Source: an uncultured Clostridium sp.
GTDB lineage: Bacteria; Bacillota; Clostridia; Lachnospirales; Lachnospiraceae
Direction of reading: 5' to 3'
Assembly (NCBI GenBank): GCA_900540335.1
Contig: UQFC01000001.1
Coordinates: forward strand, 1 to 64,000
DNA length: 64,000 bases
Shown in pieces: positions 44,239 through 52,566 of this stretch. Under the pieces are notes generated by a model, which was not told the origin of the DNA, searched no databases, and was given only the letters and a program-made list of their open reading frames with translations. Numbering within the stretch: the stretch's first letter is position 1; each line of letters begins with the position of its first letter. The translations under genes were made by a program, and so were the position numbers.

Positions 44239-45045
44239 CTATTCTGCCGTTTTCTCTGCAGCTGCCTTTTCAGCGGCTGCTTTTTTTGCTGCAGCTGCCT
44301 TTTCAGCGGCTGCTTTCTTTGCTGCCAGAGCCTCTTCTTCTTTCTTTCTGCGAATTTCTTCCAGAGCCTCATGGTTTGCCTGACATGCAGAGCCGCTGCA
44401 GGTTAAGCAGTTGCCGCCGCAGGCCAGCTTGGAAGGAGCCACAGAGCCGTTGGTAGCAGAGGGAGCCTTAAATTTGTTCTGAAGGGCAGTCAGGCCAGCC
44501 AGTACAAAGAATGCTCCGGGTGCCAGACCGAAAATAGCAATGCGGTAATTTTCCGGGATCAGCTCAATACCGAAGATAGAACCGGAACCAAGGATCTCAC
44601 GGAAAATAGCAATACAGGTCAGACCTACGGTAAATCCAAGGCCCATACCGATACCATCGAAAGCAGATTCCAGAGGACCGTTCTTTGCTGCATATGCCTC
44701 GGCACGGCCAAGGATAATACAGTTTACTACGATCAGCGGAATGAAAATACCCAGTGACTCATACAGGCTGGGAATAAATGCCTGCAGAAGCAGCTGTACG
44801 ATAGTAACCAGAGAAGCAACAATTACAATATATGCCGGAATACGTACCCGATCCGGAATAATCTTCCGCAGTGCGGAAATAAACAGGTTAGAGAAAACCA
44901 GAACTGCCGTCGTGGACAGTCCCATGCCGACGCCGTTGATAGCAGTTGTGGTAACTGCCAGAGTCGGACACATACCAAGCATCAGGACGAAGGTCGGGTT
45001 TTCTTTAATAATACCGTTATATAAACGTTCTACACATTTATTCAT
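44239..45045 (-). CDS. rnfE: Rnf complex subunit E with cysteine-rich, charged C-terminal tail
   Basis: 268 residues. The first ~205 are a standard six-helix RnfE: NPTFVLMLGMCPTLAVTT and LIVVNCIILGRAEAYA carry the intramembrane Fe-S cysteines. The tail is unusual: a C-x3-C-x2-C-x4-C cluster (CGGNCLTCSGSAC, about 212-224) is followed by a ~40-residue Ala/Lys/Glu-rich helix with internal AAAEKAAAAKK repeats. Common RnfE proteins end near residue 200-230. The tail should face the cytoplasm and could bind a metal or Fe-S centre or dock another protein. Confidence 0.95.
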   Translation of the reverse strand: MNKCVERLYNGIIKENPTFVLMLGMCPTLAVTTTAINGVGMGLSTTAVLVFSNLFISALRKIIPDRVRIPAYIVIVASLVTIVQLLLQAFIPSLYESLGIFIPLIVVNCIILGRAEAYAAKNGPLESAFDGIGMGLGFTVGLTCIAIFREILGSGSIFGIELIPENYRIAIFGLAPGAFFVLAGLTALQNKFKAPSATNGSVAPSKLACGGNCLTCSGSACQANHEALEEIRRKKEEEALAAKKAAAEKAAAAKKAAAEKAAAEKTAE

Positions 45046-45058
45046 GACTTCCTACCTC

Positions 45059-45670
45059 CTACTGTGCCAGGCAGTTCTTTACATAGTAAACTGCCCCGTT
45101 TACTGCACCGGTTACTGCATTTGAAGTAATGGTCGCACCGCTGATTGCGTTAATCTCGTTATCTGCGGAAGCGCCGTTTTTGGTGACAGTAAATAAATCT
45201 ACATTTTTGCCTGCATACTGGCCTTTCCATTCCGGCTTGTCTGCATTCATACCAAGACCTGCTGTCTCAGCCAGAGTCAGAAATTCAATACCGGAAACAG
45301 TACCGTCTGCTTCAACGCCCACGGAAACGGTAATTGCACCGCCGTAGCCATCCTTGGAAGTAGAGGTAACAACATATCCTACCTCTGCACCGGAAGCGTC
45401 CTTGCCGCTTACTGCCTCGTCCACAGTTACATTGCCGTAGCCCAGACCTGCAATCTCTGTATTTGCTGCTGCCAGAGCATCTGAAGAACCGGCCTCCTCG
45501 AAGGTTTCTGCTGCCGGAAGAACTGTCTTATATGCCTCTGCCTTGGCAGCCATCTCAGCCGCAGCGATGGGGGCTTTTGTAACCTCATAAACACCGCCCA
45601 GACATGCACCGGACACCAGTGTGATGGCAAACAGGATCATGGCATCTTTCATAAATCCGCCCTTACTCAT
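45059..45670 (-). CDS. rnfG: Rnf complex subunit G (FMN-binding)
   Basis: 203 residues. An N-terminal membrane helix (about 8-28) is followed by an extracytoplasmic FMN-binding domain. The covalent FMN attachment motif SGAT-IT is in NAISGATITSNAVTGAV (about 178-194), where the Thr carries FMN by phosphoester linkage. GLGMNADKPEW is also conserved. It overlaps rnfD by four bases and is 13 bp from rnfE. An ApbE-type flavin transferase is needed for FMN attachment but none is seen in the window. Confidence 0.96.
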   Translation of the reverse strand: MSKGGFMKDAMILFAITLVSGACLGGVYEVTKAPIAAAEMAAKAEAYKTVLPAAETFEEAGSSDALAAANTEIAGLGYGNVTVDEAVSGKDASGAEVGYVVTSTSKDGYGGAITVSVGVEADGTVSGIEFLTLAETAGLGMNADKPEWKGQYAGKNVDLFTVTKNGASADNEINAISGATITSNAVTGAVNGAVYYVKNCLAQ

Positions 45671-46593
45671 GATTTTTTGCCCTCCTTTCCAAATGGTGTC
45701 GGAAGAGTGAAGCGCTCAATCAGCGGAACCAGCAGGTTGCTGATGATAATTGCGTAGGAAACACCCTCCGCAGAACCGCCGAAAATACGGAACAGTCCTG
45801 TCAGAATACCTAAAAGAATACCGAACACAATCTGGCCCTTTGGTGTGATGGGGCTGGTCACATAGTCTGTTGCCATAAAGAAGGCACCGAAAATCAGACC
45901 GCCGCCGCAGATGTGAGCCAGTACATAATTCAGATCCTGCTGTCCGAAAATAAATACGAAAACAGCGGTGGTCAGAATATAAGTAAGCGGAATTCTCAGA
46001 GTAATTACTTTTTTCACAACCAGGTAAGCTGCACCGATTAACAGGGCAATAACAGAAACCTCACCGATGGTTCCCGGAATCTTACCGATAAACATAGCTG
46101 CTACATCTACACTCTCGCCTGCCTTTAATACTGCCAGCGGAGTTGCACCGGTCCAGCCGTCCAGGGTAAATGCGGACATCTGACCGGTAAAGGAAATCAG
46201 CAGGAAGCATCTTGCTGCCAGTGCCGGGTTCATGAAGTTCTGTCCCAGACCGCCGTAAAGCTGCTTTACAATGATAATCGCAAATACACCGCCCAGAGCC
46301 GGGATCCACAGGGCAATTTCCGGCGGCATATTCAGCGCCAGAATCATACCGGTAACAACAGCACTGAAATCGCTGATGGTGCAGGGTCTTTTTGTAATCT
46401 TTTCAAATACATACTCACTCAGCACGCAGGCCGCAATGGTTACAATCAGAACCAGCAGCGCGTGAAGCCCAAACTGAAATACACCAAAGGCAGTAGCCGG
46501 AAGCATGGCGATTGCCACATCCATCATAATGCTCTGGGTTGTCTCATTGCTCCGAACGTGCGGGGATGAGGATACGTTTAATAATTTGCTCAT
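45667..46593 (-). CDS. rnfD: Rnf complex subunit D (FMN-binding)
   Basis: 308 residues with about eight to ten helices. The covalent FMN motif lies in DGWTGATPLAVLK (about 155-167). The N-terminal SSPHVRSNETTQSIMMDVAIAMLPA and FGQQDLNYVLAHICGGGLIFGAFFMATDYVTSP are family-typical. It forms the Na+/H+-translocating membrane part with the other subunits. It starts 16 bp after rnfC and overlaps rnfG by four bases. Confidence 0.97.
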   Translation of the reverse strand: MSKLLNVSSSPHVRSNETTQSIMMDVAIAMLPATAFGVFQFGLHALLVLIVTIAACVLSEYVFEKITKRPCTISDFSAVVTGMILALNMPPEIALWIPALGGVFAIIIVKQLYGGLGQNFMNPALAARCFLLISFTGQMSAFTLDGWTGATPLAVLKAGESVDVAAMFIGKIPGTIGEVSVIALLIGAAYLVVKKVITLRIPLTYILTTAVFVFIFGQQDLNYVLAHICGGGLIFGAFFMATDYVTSPITPKGQIVFGILLGILTGLFRIFGGSAEGVSYAIIISNLLVPLIERFTLPTPFGKEGKKS

Positions 46594-46609
46594 GTCTTAT
46601 CTTCCCCTC

Positions 46610-47935
46610 CTACGCTTTCTTTCTGCGGTTTGCTGCAACCGTTTTTCTCATTTCCTTGAATGCCTGGGTCAGAGGACGCTTAGCCGGACAGATAAAGGTA
46701 CAGCTTCCGCACTCCATACATTCCATACCGCCAACCTTTTCAAAGGCCTCACAGTCGCCCTTTAAGGCAGCCTTCATCATTTTCACAGGCACAATATGGC
46801 TGGGACATACGCTTACGCACTTTCCGCAGCGGATACAGGGAGTTTCTGCATTGGCAGCAACCTCATCCTTGCTCATGCACAGCAGGGCGGAGTTTGTCTT
46901 TGTAATCGGAATATCCGTTCCAAACAGCGCCATACCCATCATGGGGCCGCCTGCAATCAGCTTCTCCGGCTCTGTTTTAAAGCCGCCTGCCGCCTCAATC
47001 AGCTCCTGCATATTGGTACCGATCTTCACCTGGAAGTTCTGGGGATTTGTAATTGCATCACCTGTTACAGTAACCACGCGGCGCATCAGCGGAGTTGTCT
47101 TGCATACAGCATTGTATACGGAAATAACCGTATCAACGTTATCTACAATACAGCCTGCATCTGCAGGAAGCATGGAGGAATTTACCTTTCTTCCGGTTAC
47201 TGCATAAATCAGAGAACGCTCACCGCCCTGAGGATACTTGGTCTGCAGAGGACATACTTCAATCCGTGCCTCGTCCTTTACCAGCTCCTGAAGCTTTTTA
47301 ATTGCCTCCGGCTTGTTATTCTCAATACCGATTACGCCCTTGGCATTATCAAACAGCTGAAGAATCACCTTTAAGCCGCCTACCAGCTTCTCCGGCTCTT
47401 CCATCATCAGCCGGTAGTCAGATGTCAGATAGGGCTCACACTCTGCACCGTTCACCAGGATGTACTCAATTTTGCTTTCATCCTTCGGCGCCAGCTTTAC
47501 ATGAGTGGGGAATCCGGCTCCGCCCAGTCCCACAATTCCGGCCTCTTTTACAATGTCGCGGATCTCCTGCTTTGACAGCTTTGCCGGATCGCGGTCTGCG
47601 CCCAGCCCCTCTACAGCGGTGTACTCTCCATCATTTTCCACCACAATGGAGTTTACCATTGCGCCGTTTGCAACACGCCTCGGCTCAACTGCCTTGACCG
47701 TTCCGGAAACAGAACAGATAACATTTGCAGAAATGAAGCCGCTGGCTTCGCCGATTTTCTGGCCTGCCAGAACCTTGTCACCCTTTTTCACCAGCGGAAT
47801 CGCCGGAGCGCCGATGTGCTGGGACATTGGATAAACCAGATCTCCCTTCGGCATCAGGATCTGTACCGGCTTGTTCTCGGACAATTCTTTTCCTTCATAA
47901 GGATGAACGCCGCCTTTAAATGTAGCCAATCCCAT
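46610..47935 (-). CDS. rnfC: Rnf complex subunit C (NADH/FMN and Fe-S)
   Basis: 441 residues, the peripheral subunit that exchanges electrons with NAD. The opening FKGGVHPYEGKELSENKPV is typical. An FMN/NADH-binding segment contains GIVGLGGAGFPTHVKL and NGAECEPYLTSDYRLM; a SLBB domain follows. Two ferredoxin-type clusters sit near the C-terminus: CIRCGKCVSVCP and CMECGSCTFICP. It is the first gene of the operon, about 70 bp downstream of a predicted promoter. The short Clostridia form lacks the long Ala/Lys-rich C-terminus of proteobacterial RnfC. Confidence 0.97.
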   Translation of the reverse strand: MGLATFKGGVHPYEGKELSENKPVQILMPKGDLVYPMSQHIGAPAIPLVKKGDKVLAGQKIGEASGFISANVICSVSGTVKAVEPRRVANGAMVNSIVVENDGEYTAVEGLGADRDPAKLSKQEIRDIVKEAGIVGLGGAGFPTHVKLAPKDESKIEYILVNGAECEPYLTSDYRLMMEEPEKLVGGLKVILQLFDNAKGVIGIENNKPEAIKKLQELVKDEARIEVCPLQTKYPQGGERSLIYAVTGRKVNSSMLPADAGCIVDNVDTVISVYNAVCKTTPLMRRVVTVTGDAITNPQNFQVKIGTNMQELIEAAGGFKTEPEKLIAGGPMMGMALFGTDIPITKTNSALLCMSKDEVAANAETPCIRCGKCVSVCPSHIVPVKMMKAALKGDCEAFEKVGGMECMECGSCTFICPAKRPLTQAFKEMRKTVAANRRKKA

Positions 47936-48007
47936 GAATCCTTACCCTCTTTCTCTTCTTTTTTCTTACATTTTATTGACAAAATCTCTCACTTTGTCAT
48001 CCATAAC

Positions 48008-48036
48008 AGTATAACATAATTAAACATGCCGTTCAA
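48008..48036 (-). promoter_or_regulatory. rnf operon promoter
   Basis: TTGAAC and TATACT are 17 bases apart on the minus strand, giving a leader of about 65 bases before rnfC. Confidence 0.75.
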
Positions 48037-48039
48037 TTC

Positions 48040-48589
48040 CATTTTTATCCTTGTATACTGTGTATAGAATACATTTTCCTGCCATTTTGTCTCATTTCTA
48101 AGAAATTTTTGGCCATTTTTTGTTAATAAAAAAACAAGTTTTTTAGTTTTTCGATTTATTATGTTTTTCTAAAAAAACAATTTATTTTTTATGAATTCCA
48201 ATGAATCGAAAAAAAGACCAAAATGAGGAAAAAAGCCGGCGAAGCCCCTGTTTCCCTGGCTCTGTCGGATTGTGAAATTTTTGTTCATTTTTTCGCGTTT
48301 CTCAAAAAAATTGTAGATTTATTGTTTTTTCTTATATATTTATATAAGCACAGCTAATGTCATTCTATTTGAAAACTTTTTTTGATTTTTTGCAATAAAA
48401 CCTTCTTCCAGTGCATTAACTAATTGAACGGATGAAAAGAGGAACGTTCTGAAACAGAAGAGGCGGCAAAAAACTATCAAGAATATTTCACGAAATTCCT
48501 TGATGCATTACACTCTATCACACATCGCCGCAGCTCCTGCACAGGGGCGGACCCATTTTCAAAAAACCTTAAAAATTAGGGTTGCAACC
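48040..48589 (-). other. Long AT-rich intergenic region upstream of rnf, with a structured segment
   Basis: About 550 bp with no supported ORF. The part nearest rnf (48040-48420) is very AT-rich with many A and T runs. The distal part is more mixed and can fold: GCGGC (48463-48467) pairs with GCCGC (48527-48531) around an inner ATCAAG/CTTGAT hairpin (48476-48504). A GAACGTTC palindrome lies near 48443, and a small CCTG-TG-CAGG hairpin near 48536-48545. A small RNA gene or extended regulatory region is possible; I recognise no known RNA family. Confidence 0.4.
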
Positions 48590-48646
48590 AAAAGAAGCGG
48601 GTATTTCCCACAGCTCCAAAGACTGTGAGAAATCCCGCTTCTTTTT
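48590..48646 (-). terminator. Terminator of the SDR-MFS transcript
   Basis: The long arms AAAAGAAGCGGG..ATTTC..CACAG and CTGTG..GAAAT..CCCGCTTCTTTTT lie about 30 bp past the MFS stop. Confidence 0.85.
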
Positions 48647-48678
48647 ATACTCTCCTCAAAACAACCGCACAGACAGCC

Positions 48679-49899
48679 TTATGCCTTCTGCATATCTGCA
48701 GCCATTTTCCTTGCCAGAAATACCAGACCAATAGCCGCTGCCGCCAGAATCGCTGATCCAATATAACCGGCCACATAAGATTCGGTGGCATCATAAAAGC
48801 TGGCGCTGATCTTTGGTCCTACAAAGGCGCCGATTCCATATCCAATGAAAATCAGTCCATAGTTACGGTTATAAAACCGGGACCCGAAAATAATTTTTAC
48901 CATCGGTGCAAATACAACAAGAAGTCCTCCAAAGGAAAAACCTACCAGACAGATGCAAAGGATAAAATATCCCAGTGAGTGAGCTGCTGTCAGCATACAC
49001 ATGGAAATTCCATTAATAACAAGCACCAGCAGGAGAGAATTCCAGCCCTTTAACTTATCATAGATAAATCCAAAGCCGATTCTTCCGCACATATTTGCCA
49101 GAGTCATGATGCTGACACACATAGCTGCCATCATGGCAGACTGACCAATCTGATTCTGCGCAATCGGTGATGTGGCGCTGACCATCATGGTTCCTGCTGC
49201 ATTGGCAAAAATAAACATCACTACCATTACCCAGAATACAGGAGTTTTTACCATTTCTGGAATATTATAATTATGTCCGTTCAGCTCTCTTGACTGGGCT
49301 GCGCTGGGTGTCCATCCCTCCGGAAGCCATCCTTCAGGACAGGGAACAATCATCCACGCCACAGCACCGACACCTATAAGGAAAATTACTGCAAGAATTT
49401 TACATGCAGACTGGGCACCATAGGTATCAATCAGCCACTGTGCAATGGGAGACATCAGAAATGGTCCGCAGGACGCACCTGCCTGAACCAGTCCGGAAAT
49501 GGATCCGCTCTTATCCGGGAACCATTTCAAAGCAGTGGGAAGGCAGGCCGGATAAATAGTTCCTGCCCCTGCTCCTGCAAAAATTCCGTAAAACAGATAC
49601 AGCTGGGGGATCGAGGATGCAAATCCGGTTAAAAACCATCCTGCTGCAAAAAATACCAGTCCAAGATAAATGGCAACCCGCGGCTGCAGCTTTTCTGCCA
49701 GAAGCCCTCCCACAAATCCTACTGCACAGTATACAAACATATAAATTGTATAAGCCATACTGAATTCTGAACTGCTCCAGCCAAACTGTGTTGTCAGAGG
49801 CAGTGCAAAAAGGCTGAAAAAAGCTGTGGCAGACGTAAAGAGACTCTGGATCCAGACGCCGGCAAATACCTTCCATCTTGTAGCTTTCGTAATCTTCAT
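48679..49899 (-). CDS. OFA-type MFS transporter
   Basis: 406 residues, 12 helices. It resembles the oxalate/formate antiporter group: FALPLTTQFGWSSSEFSMAY in helix 1-2, LYLFYGIFAGAGAGTIYPAC, KWFPDKSGSISGLVQAGASC and NMCGRIGFGFIYDKLKG in the central loop. OFA members move small carboxylates and other organic anions. It lies 12 bp downstream of the SDR gene, so the pair is probably cotranscribed: import or exchange plus oxidation or reduction of one compound. The actual substrate is unknown. Confidence 0.87.
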   Translation of the reverse strand: MKITKATRWKVFAGVWIQSLFTSATAFFSLFALPLTTQFGWSSSEFSMAYTIYMFVYCAVGFVGGLLAEKLQPRVAIYLGLVFFAAGWFLTGFASSIPQLYLFYGIFAGAGAGTIYPACLPTALKWFPDKSGSISGLVQAGASCGPFLMSPIAQWLIDTYGAQSACKILAVIFLIGVGAVAWMIVPCPEGWLPEGWTPSAAQSRELNGHNYNIPEMVKTPVFWVMVVMFIFANAAGTMMVSATSPIAQNQIGQSAMMAAMCVSIMTLANMCGRIGFGFIYDKLKGWNSLLLVLVINGISMCMLTAAHSLGYFILCICLVGFSFGGLLVVFAPMVKIIFGSRFYNRNYGLIFIGYGIGAFVGPKISASFYDATESYVAGYIGSAILAAAAIGLVFLARKMAADMQKA

Positions 49900-49911
49900 A
49901 ATGCCCTCCTT

Positions 49912-50691
49912 CTACTGCTGCAGAGTTCCCAGGTCAAGTCCCAGATCCCGTCCGGAAAACTTTCCTGCTGCCCGGCTGGTTCCAAGCCAGTAAACCATAT
50001 CTGAAATATCCTCTGCCTCAAGGAACGGAACACTGTCATACATCTCCTGCCAGCTCTGGAAGTTCTTTCCTGTCAAATCATTGATAAATTTCACATAGCT
50101 TTCTGTCTCGCACATCGGAGTTTTTACCTTTGTAGGACAGATGGTATTTACTACAATTCCTGTCCCCTTCAGCTCCTGGGCAAGCGTCTTTGTCAGACCA
50201 CGGACGCCCCATTTTGCCATACAATAGGTAGCCAGCTGCGGTGTACCATACATTCCCGAGGTGGAGGAAATATTGATAATACGTCCAAAGCCCTGTTTTT
50301 TCATATATAAGGCTGCATATTTGTCTGTGCGCCAGGTACCAATCAAATCAATATCAATCACCTTCTGTACCTGTTCGTCCGTCAGTTCCCAGGTATAACC
50401 AAAATTAATGACTCCTGCATTTGCAACAACAACATCAAGCCGTCCAAAGGTTTCCCATGTCTTCTCAAACAGATTTTTCATATCGCTGTCATTGGTAATA
50501 TTGCAGCGGACAGCCAGGGTTCTTACTCCCAAAGCCTCAATTTCCTTCACTGTTTCTGAAAACACCTGACTTTCCGGCTCCTGCATATCCGCCAGAACGA
50601 CATCAAAGCCATTTTCTGCAAATTTCAGTGCATGAGAGCGACCCTGTCCCATTGCGCCCCCGGTGATCAAAACCACTTTTCTTTCCATCAT
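49912..50691 (-). CDS. Short-chain dehydrogenase/reductase
   Basis: 259 residues, classical SDR. The cofactor motif is TGGAMGQGRSHALKFAENG; the Asp after beta-2 in VVLADMQEP favours NAD(H). NAG is in VVANAGVINFG; the catalytic Ser is in NISSTSGMYG and the Tyr/Lys pair in YCMAK. The GQGRSHA segment recalls carveol-dehydrogenase-like SDRs, many of which are mycofactocin-linked, but no mycofactocin gene is present. It heads the SDR-MFS pair divergent from a LysR regulator, suggesting inducible metabolism of a hydroxy or keto compound, possibly a steroid or terpenoid. Confidence 0.88.
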   Translation of the reverse strand: MMERKVVLITGGAMGQGRSHALKFAENGFDVVLADMQEPESQVFSETVKEIEALGVRTLAVRCNITNDSDMKNLFEKTWETFGRLDVVVANAGVINFGYTWELTDEQVQKVIDIDLIGTWRTDKYAALYMKKQGFGRIINISSTSGMYGTPQLATYCMAKWGVRGLTKTLAQELKGTGIVVNTICPTKVKTPMCETESYVKFINDLTGKNFQSWQEMYDSVPFLEAEDISDMVYWLGTSRAAGKFSGRDLGLDLGTLQQ

Positions 50692-50708
50692 TCAGCATCC
50701 TTTCCTTT

Positions 50709-50764
50709 TCTTCTTCCGAAGAAGTTTTTGTTACTTTTGTAACAATCTCGATACCTGTATTATA
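50709..50764 (-). promoter_or_regulatory. SDR-MFS promoter region with inverted repeats
   Basis: A minus-strand TATAAT (50759-50764) lies about 70 bp before the SDR start. Just downstream are GTTAC-TTTT-GTAAC (50730-50743) and the palindrome CTTCTTC-C-GAAGAAG (50709-50723), candidate regulatory or 5' UTR hairpin elements. No good -35 is visible, which fits an activator-dependent promoter. Confidence 0.5.
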
Positions 50765-50882
50765 ATGGAATTTATTCATAAATACTATTGCATTATTTTC
50801 ATTAAATTAATAAATATTTTTTATGTATTTTCTGTCAGATATGATATACTTTTCTTAAATCAAAAGAAAGAGAGACCGACCT

Positions 50883-51809
50883 ATGAATCTGGATCATCTT
50901 AGATACTTTGAAACGATTGCCCGGCTGGAGCATTATGGAAAGGCTGCCCGGCTTCTGCACATTACCCAGCCCAATTTAAGTCATGCCATTTCCCAGCTGG
51001 AAACAGAGCTTGGAGTACCTCTGTTTGAAAAAACAGGAAGAAATGTCCGCCTGACACGCTATGGAAAGCTGTTTCTGGAATCTGTTTCTCATTCTCTGGG
51101 TCACCTGGATTCTGCCGTACATTCCCTTCAGGAAATCCAAAATGGCGGAGGCATGATCATTCTGGGCTGTATCAGGAATCTGGGAGCAGGCCTGATTCCG
51201 CAGCTGATGCATGATTTCCAGCAGACTCCCCAGGGACAGCATGTAACCTTTCAGCTTCATACGGGAAGCAGCTTCAGCAGCGTTCTCCTGGAGCATGCAG
51301 AAAAAGGCATTTATGATATGGTTTTTACCTCCCTGGCCGGTGAACGTCCGCAGATGGAATACTTTTCTTTTCCACAATCTCCCTTTGTTGCGGCAGTTCC
51401 CCTCCACCATCCTCTTGCCCGGCTGGAGCGGGTAGATCTGCGCCAGACCCTCTGCTATCCTCACATTTTCCTGTCAAAGGAAAGCGGACTTCGTCCTGTC
51501 ATAGATCGCCTCTTTTATGAGGCCGGGGCTTTCCCTGAAATCAGTTATGAAACAGAAGAAGATTTTGTTGCAGCAGGTCTTGCGGAAGCCGGCTTTGGAA
51601 TTGCTGTTCTTCCGGATCATCCTCTTCTCCACACCATGAATTTAAAGCTTCTTTCACTTTCCTGGCCGGATCCCGGACGAACTGCCTGTCTGTGCATCCC
51701 CAGAAATTTCTGGCGCTCTCAGGCCGCAAAAAATTTTTATGAATTCTGCCGTGAAAAACTGGAAAACAAAGAGAGTAAAACAGAAAAACGTGATAAAATA
51801 GAAAAATAA
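50883..51809 (+). CDS. LysR family regulator
   Basis: 308 residues. The N-terminal winged HTH begins MNLDHLRYFETIARLEHYGK and contains the typical AARLLHITQPNLSHAISQLE..GVPLFEKTGRNVRLT. The remainder (about 90-300) is the periplasmic-binding-protein-like ligand domain. It is transcribed divergently from SDR-MFS across a 190-bp AT-rich gap and probably activates those genes when it binds the pathway compound. The minus-strand ORF inside it is a shadow. Confidence 0.93.
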   Translation: MNLDHLRYFETIARLEHYGKAARLLHITQPNLSHAISQLETELGVPLFEKTGRNVRLTRYGKLFLESVSHSLGHLDSAVHSLQEIQNGGGMIILGCIRNLGAGLIPQLMHDFQQTPQGQHVTFQLHTGSSFSSVLLEHAEKGIYDMVFTSLAGERPQMEYFSFPQSPFVAAVPLHHPLARLERVDLRQTLCYPHIFLSKESGLRPVIDRLFYEAGAFPEISYETEEDFVAAGLAEAGFGIAVLPDHPLLHTMNLKLLSLSWPDPGRTACLCIPRNFWRSQAAKNFYEFCREKLENKESKTEKRDKIEK

Positions 51810-51840
51810 AAACAAAACCATGCAGCAGGGAGGTATTTCT

Positions 51841-52461
51841 ATGACTCAACCAGAACGCCGCGACGCATCCATGCCCTATATCAGCGATGACGCTGTCATG
51901 GAAGAGCAGCGCCGGTGCCGCAGGATCCTTCAGCGGTTTAATTTTGCCGATCGCTCTGACTTTGAAGGCCTGGCCGCCATCGTAAAAGAACTTCTCGGAA
52001 AATCCGATCACGCCTTTATCAACCCGCCCTTTTTCTGTGACTACGGAACCCATATTGAAGCGGGGAAAAATTTCTTTGCCAATTACAACTGCACCATTCT
52101 CGATGTGGCAAAGGTAACCTTTGGAGACAACTGCATGCTGGCGCCGAATGTAGCCATCTATACAGCCGGTCATCCCCTTCATCCGGTTTCCCGAAACCCC
52201 CTGTATGAGTACGGGATCCCTGTTACCATCGGGGACAATGTCTGGATTGGAGGCAATACCGTGATTCTTCCCGGCGTCACCATTGGCAGCAATGTGGTCA
52301 TCGGCGCAGGAAGCGTCGTGACAAAAGATATTCCCGACTGGTCCCTGGCAGCAGGAAATCCCTGCCGGGTTCTGAGAAAAATAACAGAAGAGGATAAGCG
52401 GTACTATTTCCGGGATCGGGAATTTGATGAGGAGGCCTGGGATACCATTTCCAGATTATAG
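51841..52461 (+). CDS. Sugar O-acetyltransferase (maltose/galactoside type)
   Basis: About 206 residues from ATG 51841, with GGGAGG seven bases upstream. A helical N-terminus resembling the Mac domain (about 20-70) precedes a left-handed beta-helix of hexapeptide repeats. The catalytic His is in YTAGHPLHP and the CoA-binding end in DNVWIGGNTVILPGVTIG and VIGAGSVVTKDIP. It transfers acetyl from acetyl-CoA to sugars or thiogalactosides. It follows LysR by 31 bp on the same strand; a functional link is not evident. Confidence 0.92.
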   Translation: MTQPERRDASMPYISDDAVMEEQRRCRRILQRFNFADRSDFEGLAAIVKELLGKSDHAFINPPFFCDYGTHIEAGKNFFANYNCTILDVAKVTFGDNCMLAPNVAIYTAGHPLHPVSRNPLYEYGIPVTIGDNVWIGGNTVILPGVTIGSNVVIGAGSVVTKDIPDWSLAAGNPCRVLRKITEEDKRYYFRDREFDEEAWDTISRL

Positions 52462-52463
52462 CA

Positions 52464-52509
52464 AAACTGCCGCCAGCCCTGAGCGAAGCTACGCTCTGAC
52501 TGACGGCAG
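52464..52509 (-). terminator. Terminator of the sodium symporter gene
   Basis: The arms CTGCCG..CAG..GAGCG and CGCTC..CTG..CGGCAG are followed by TTTT on the minus strand. The hairpin begins right after the convergent acetyltransferase stop. Confidence 0.65.
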
Positions 52510-52566
52510 AAATCATGTTCCAGTCTGATTTTCTGTTTGTCTGCTTTATTTGATTCCGCTTTCTGA

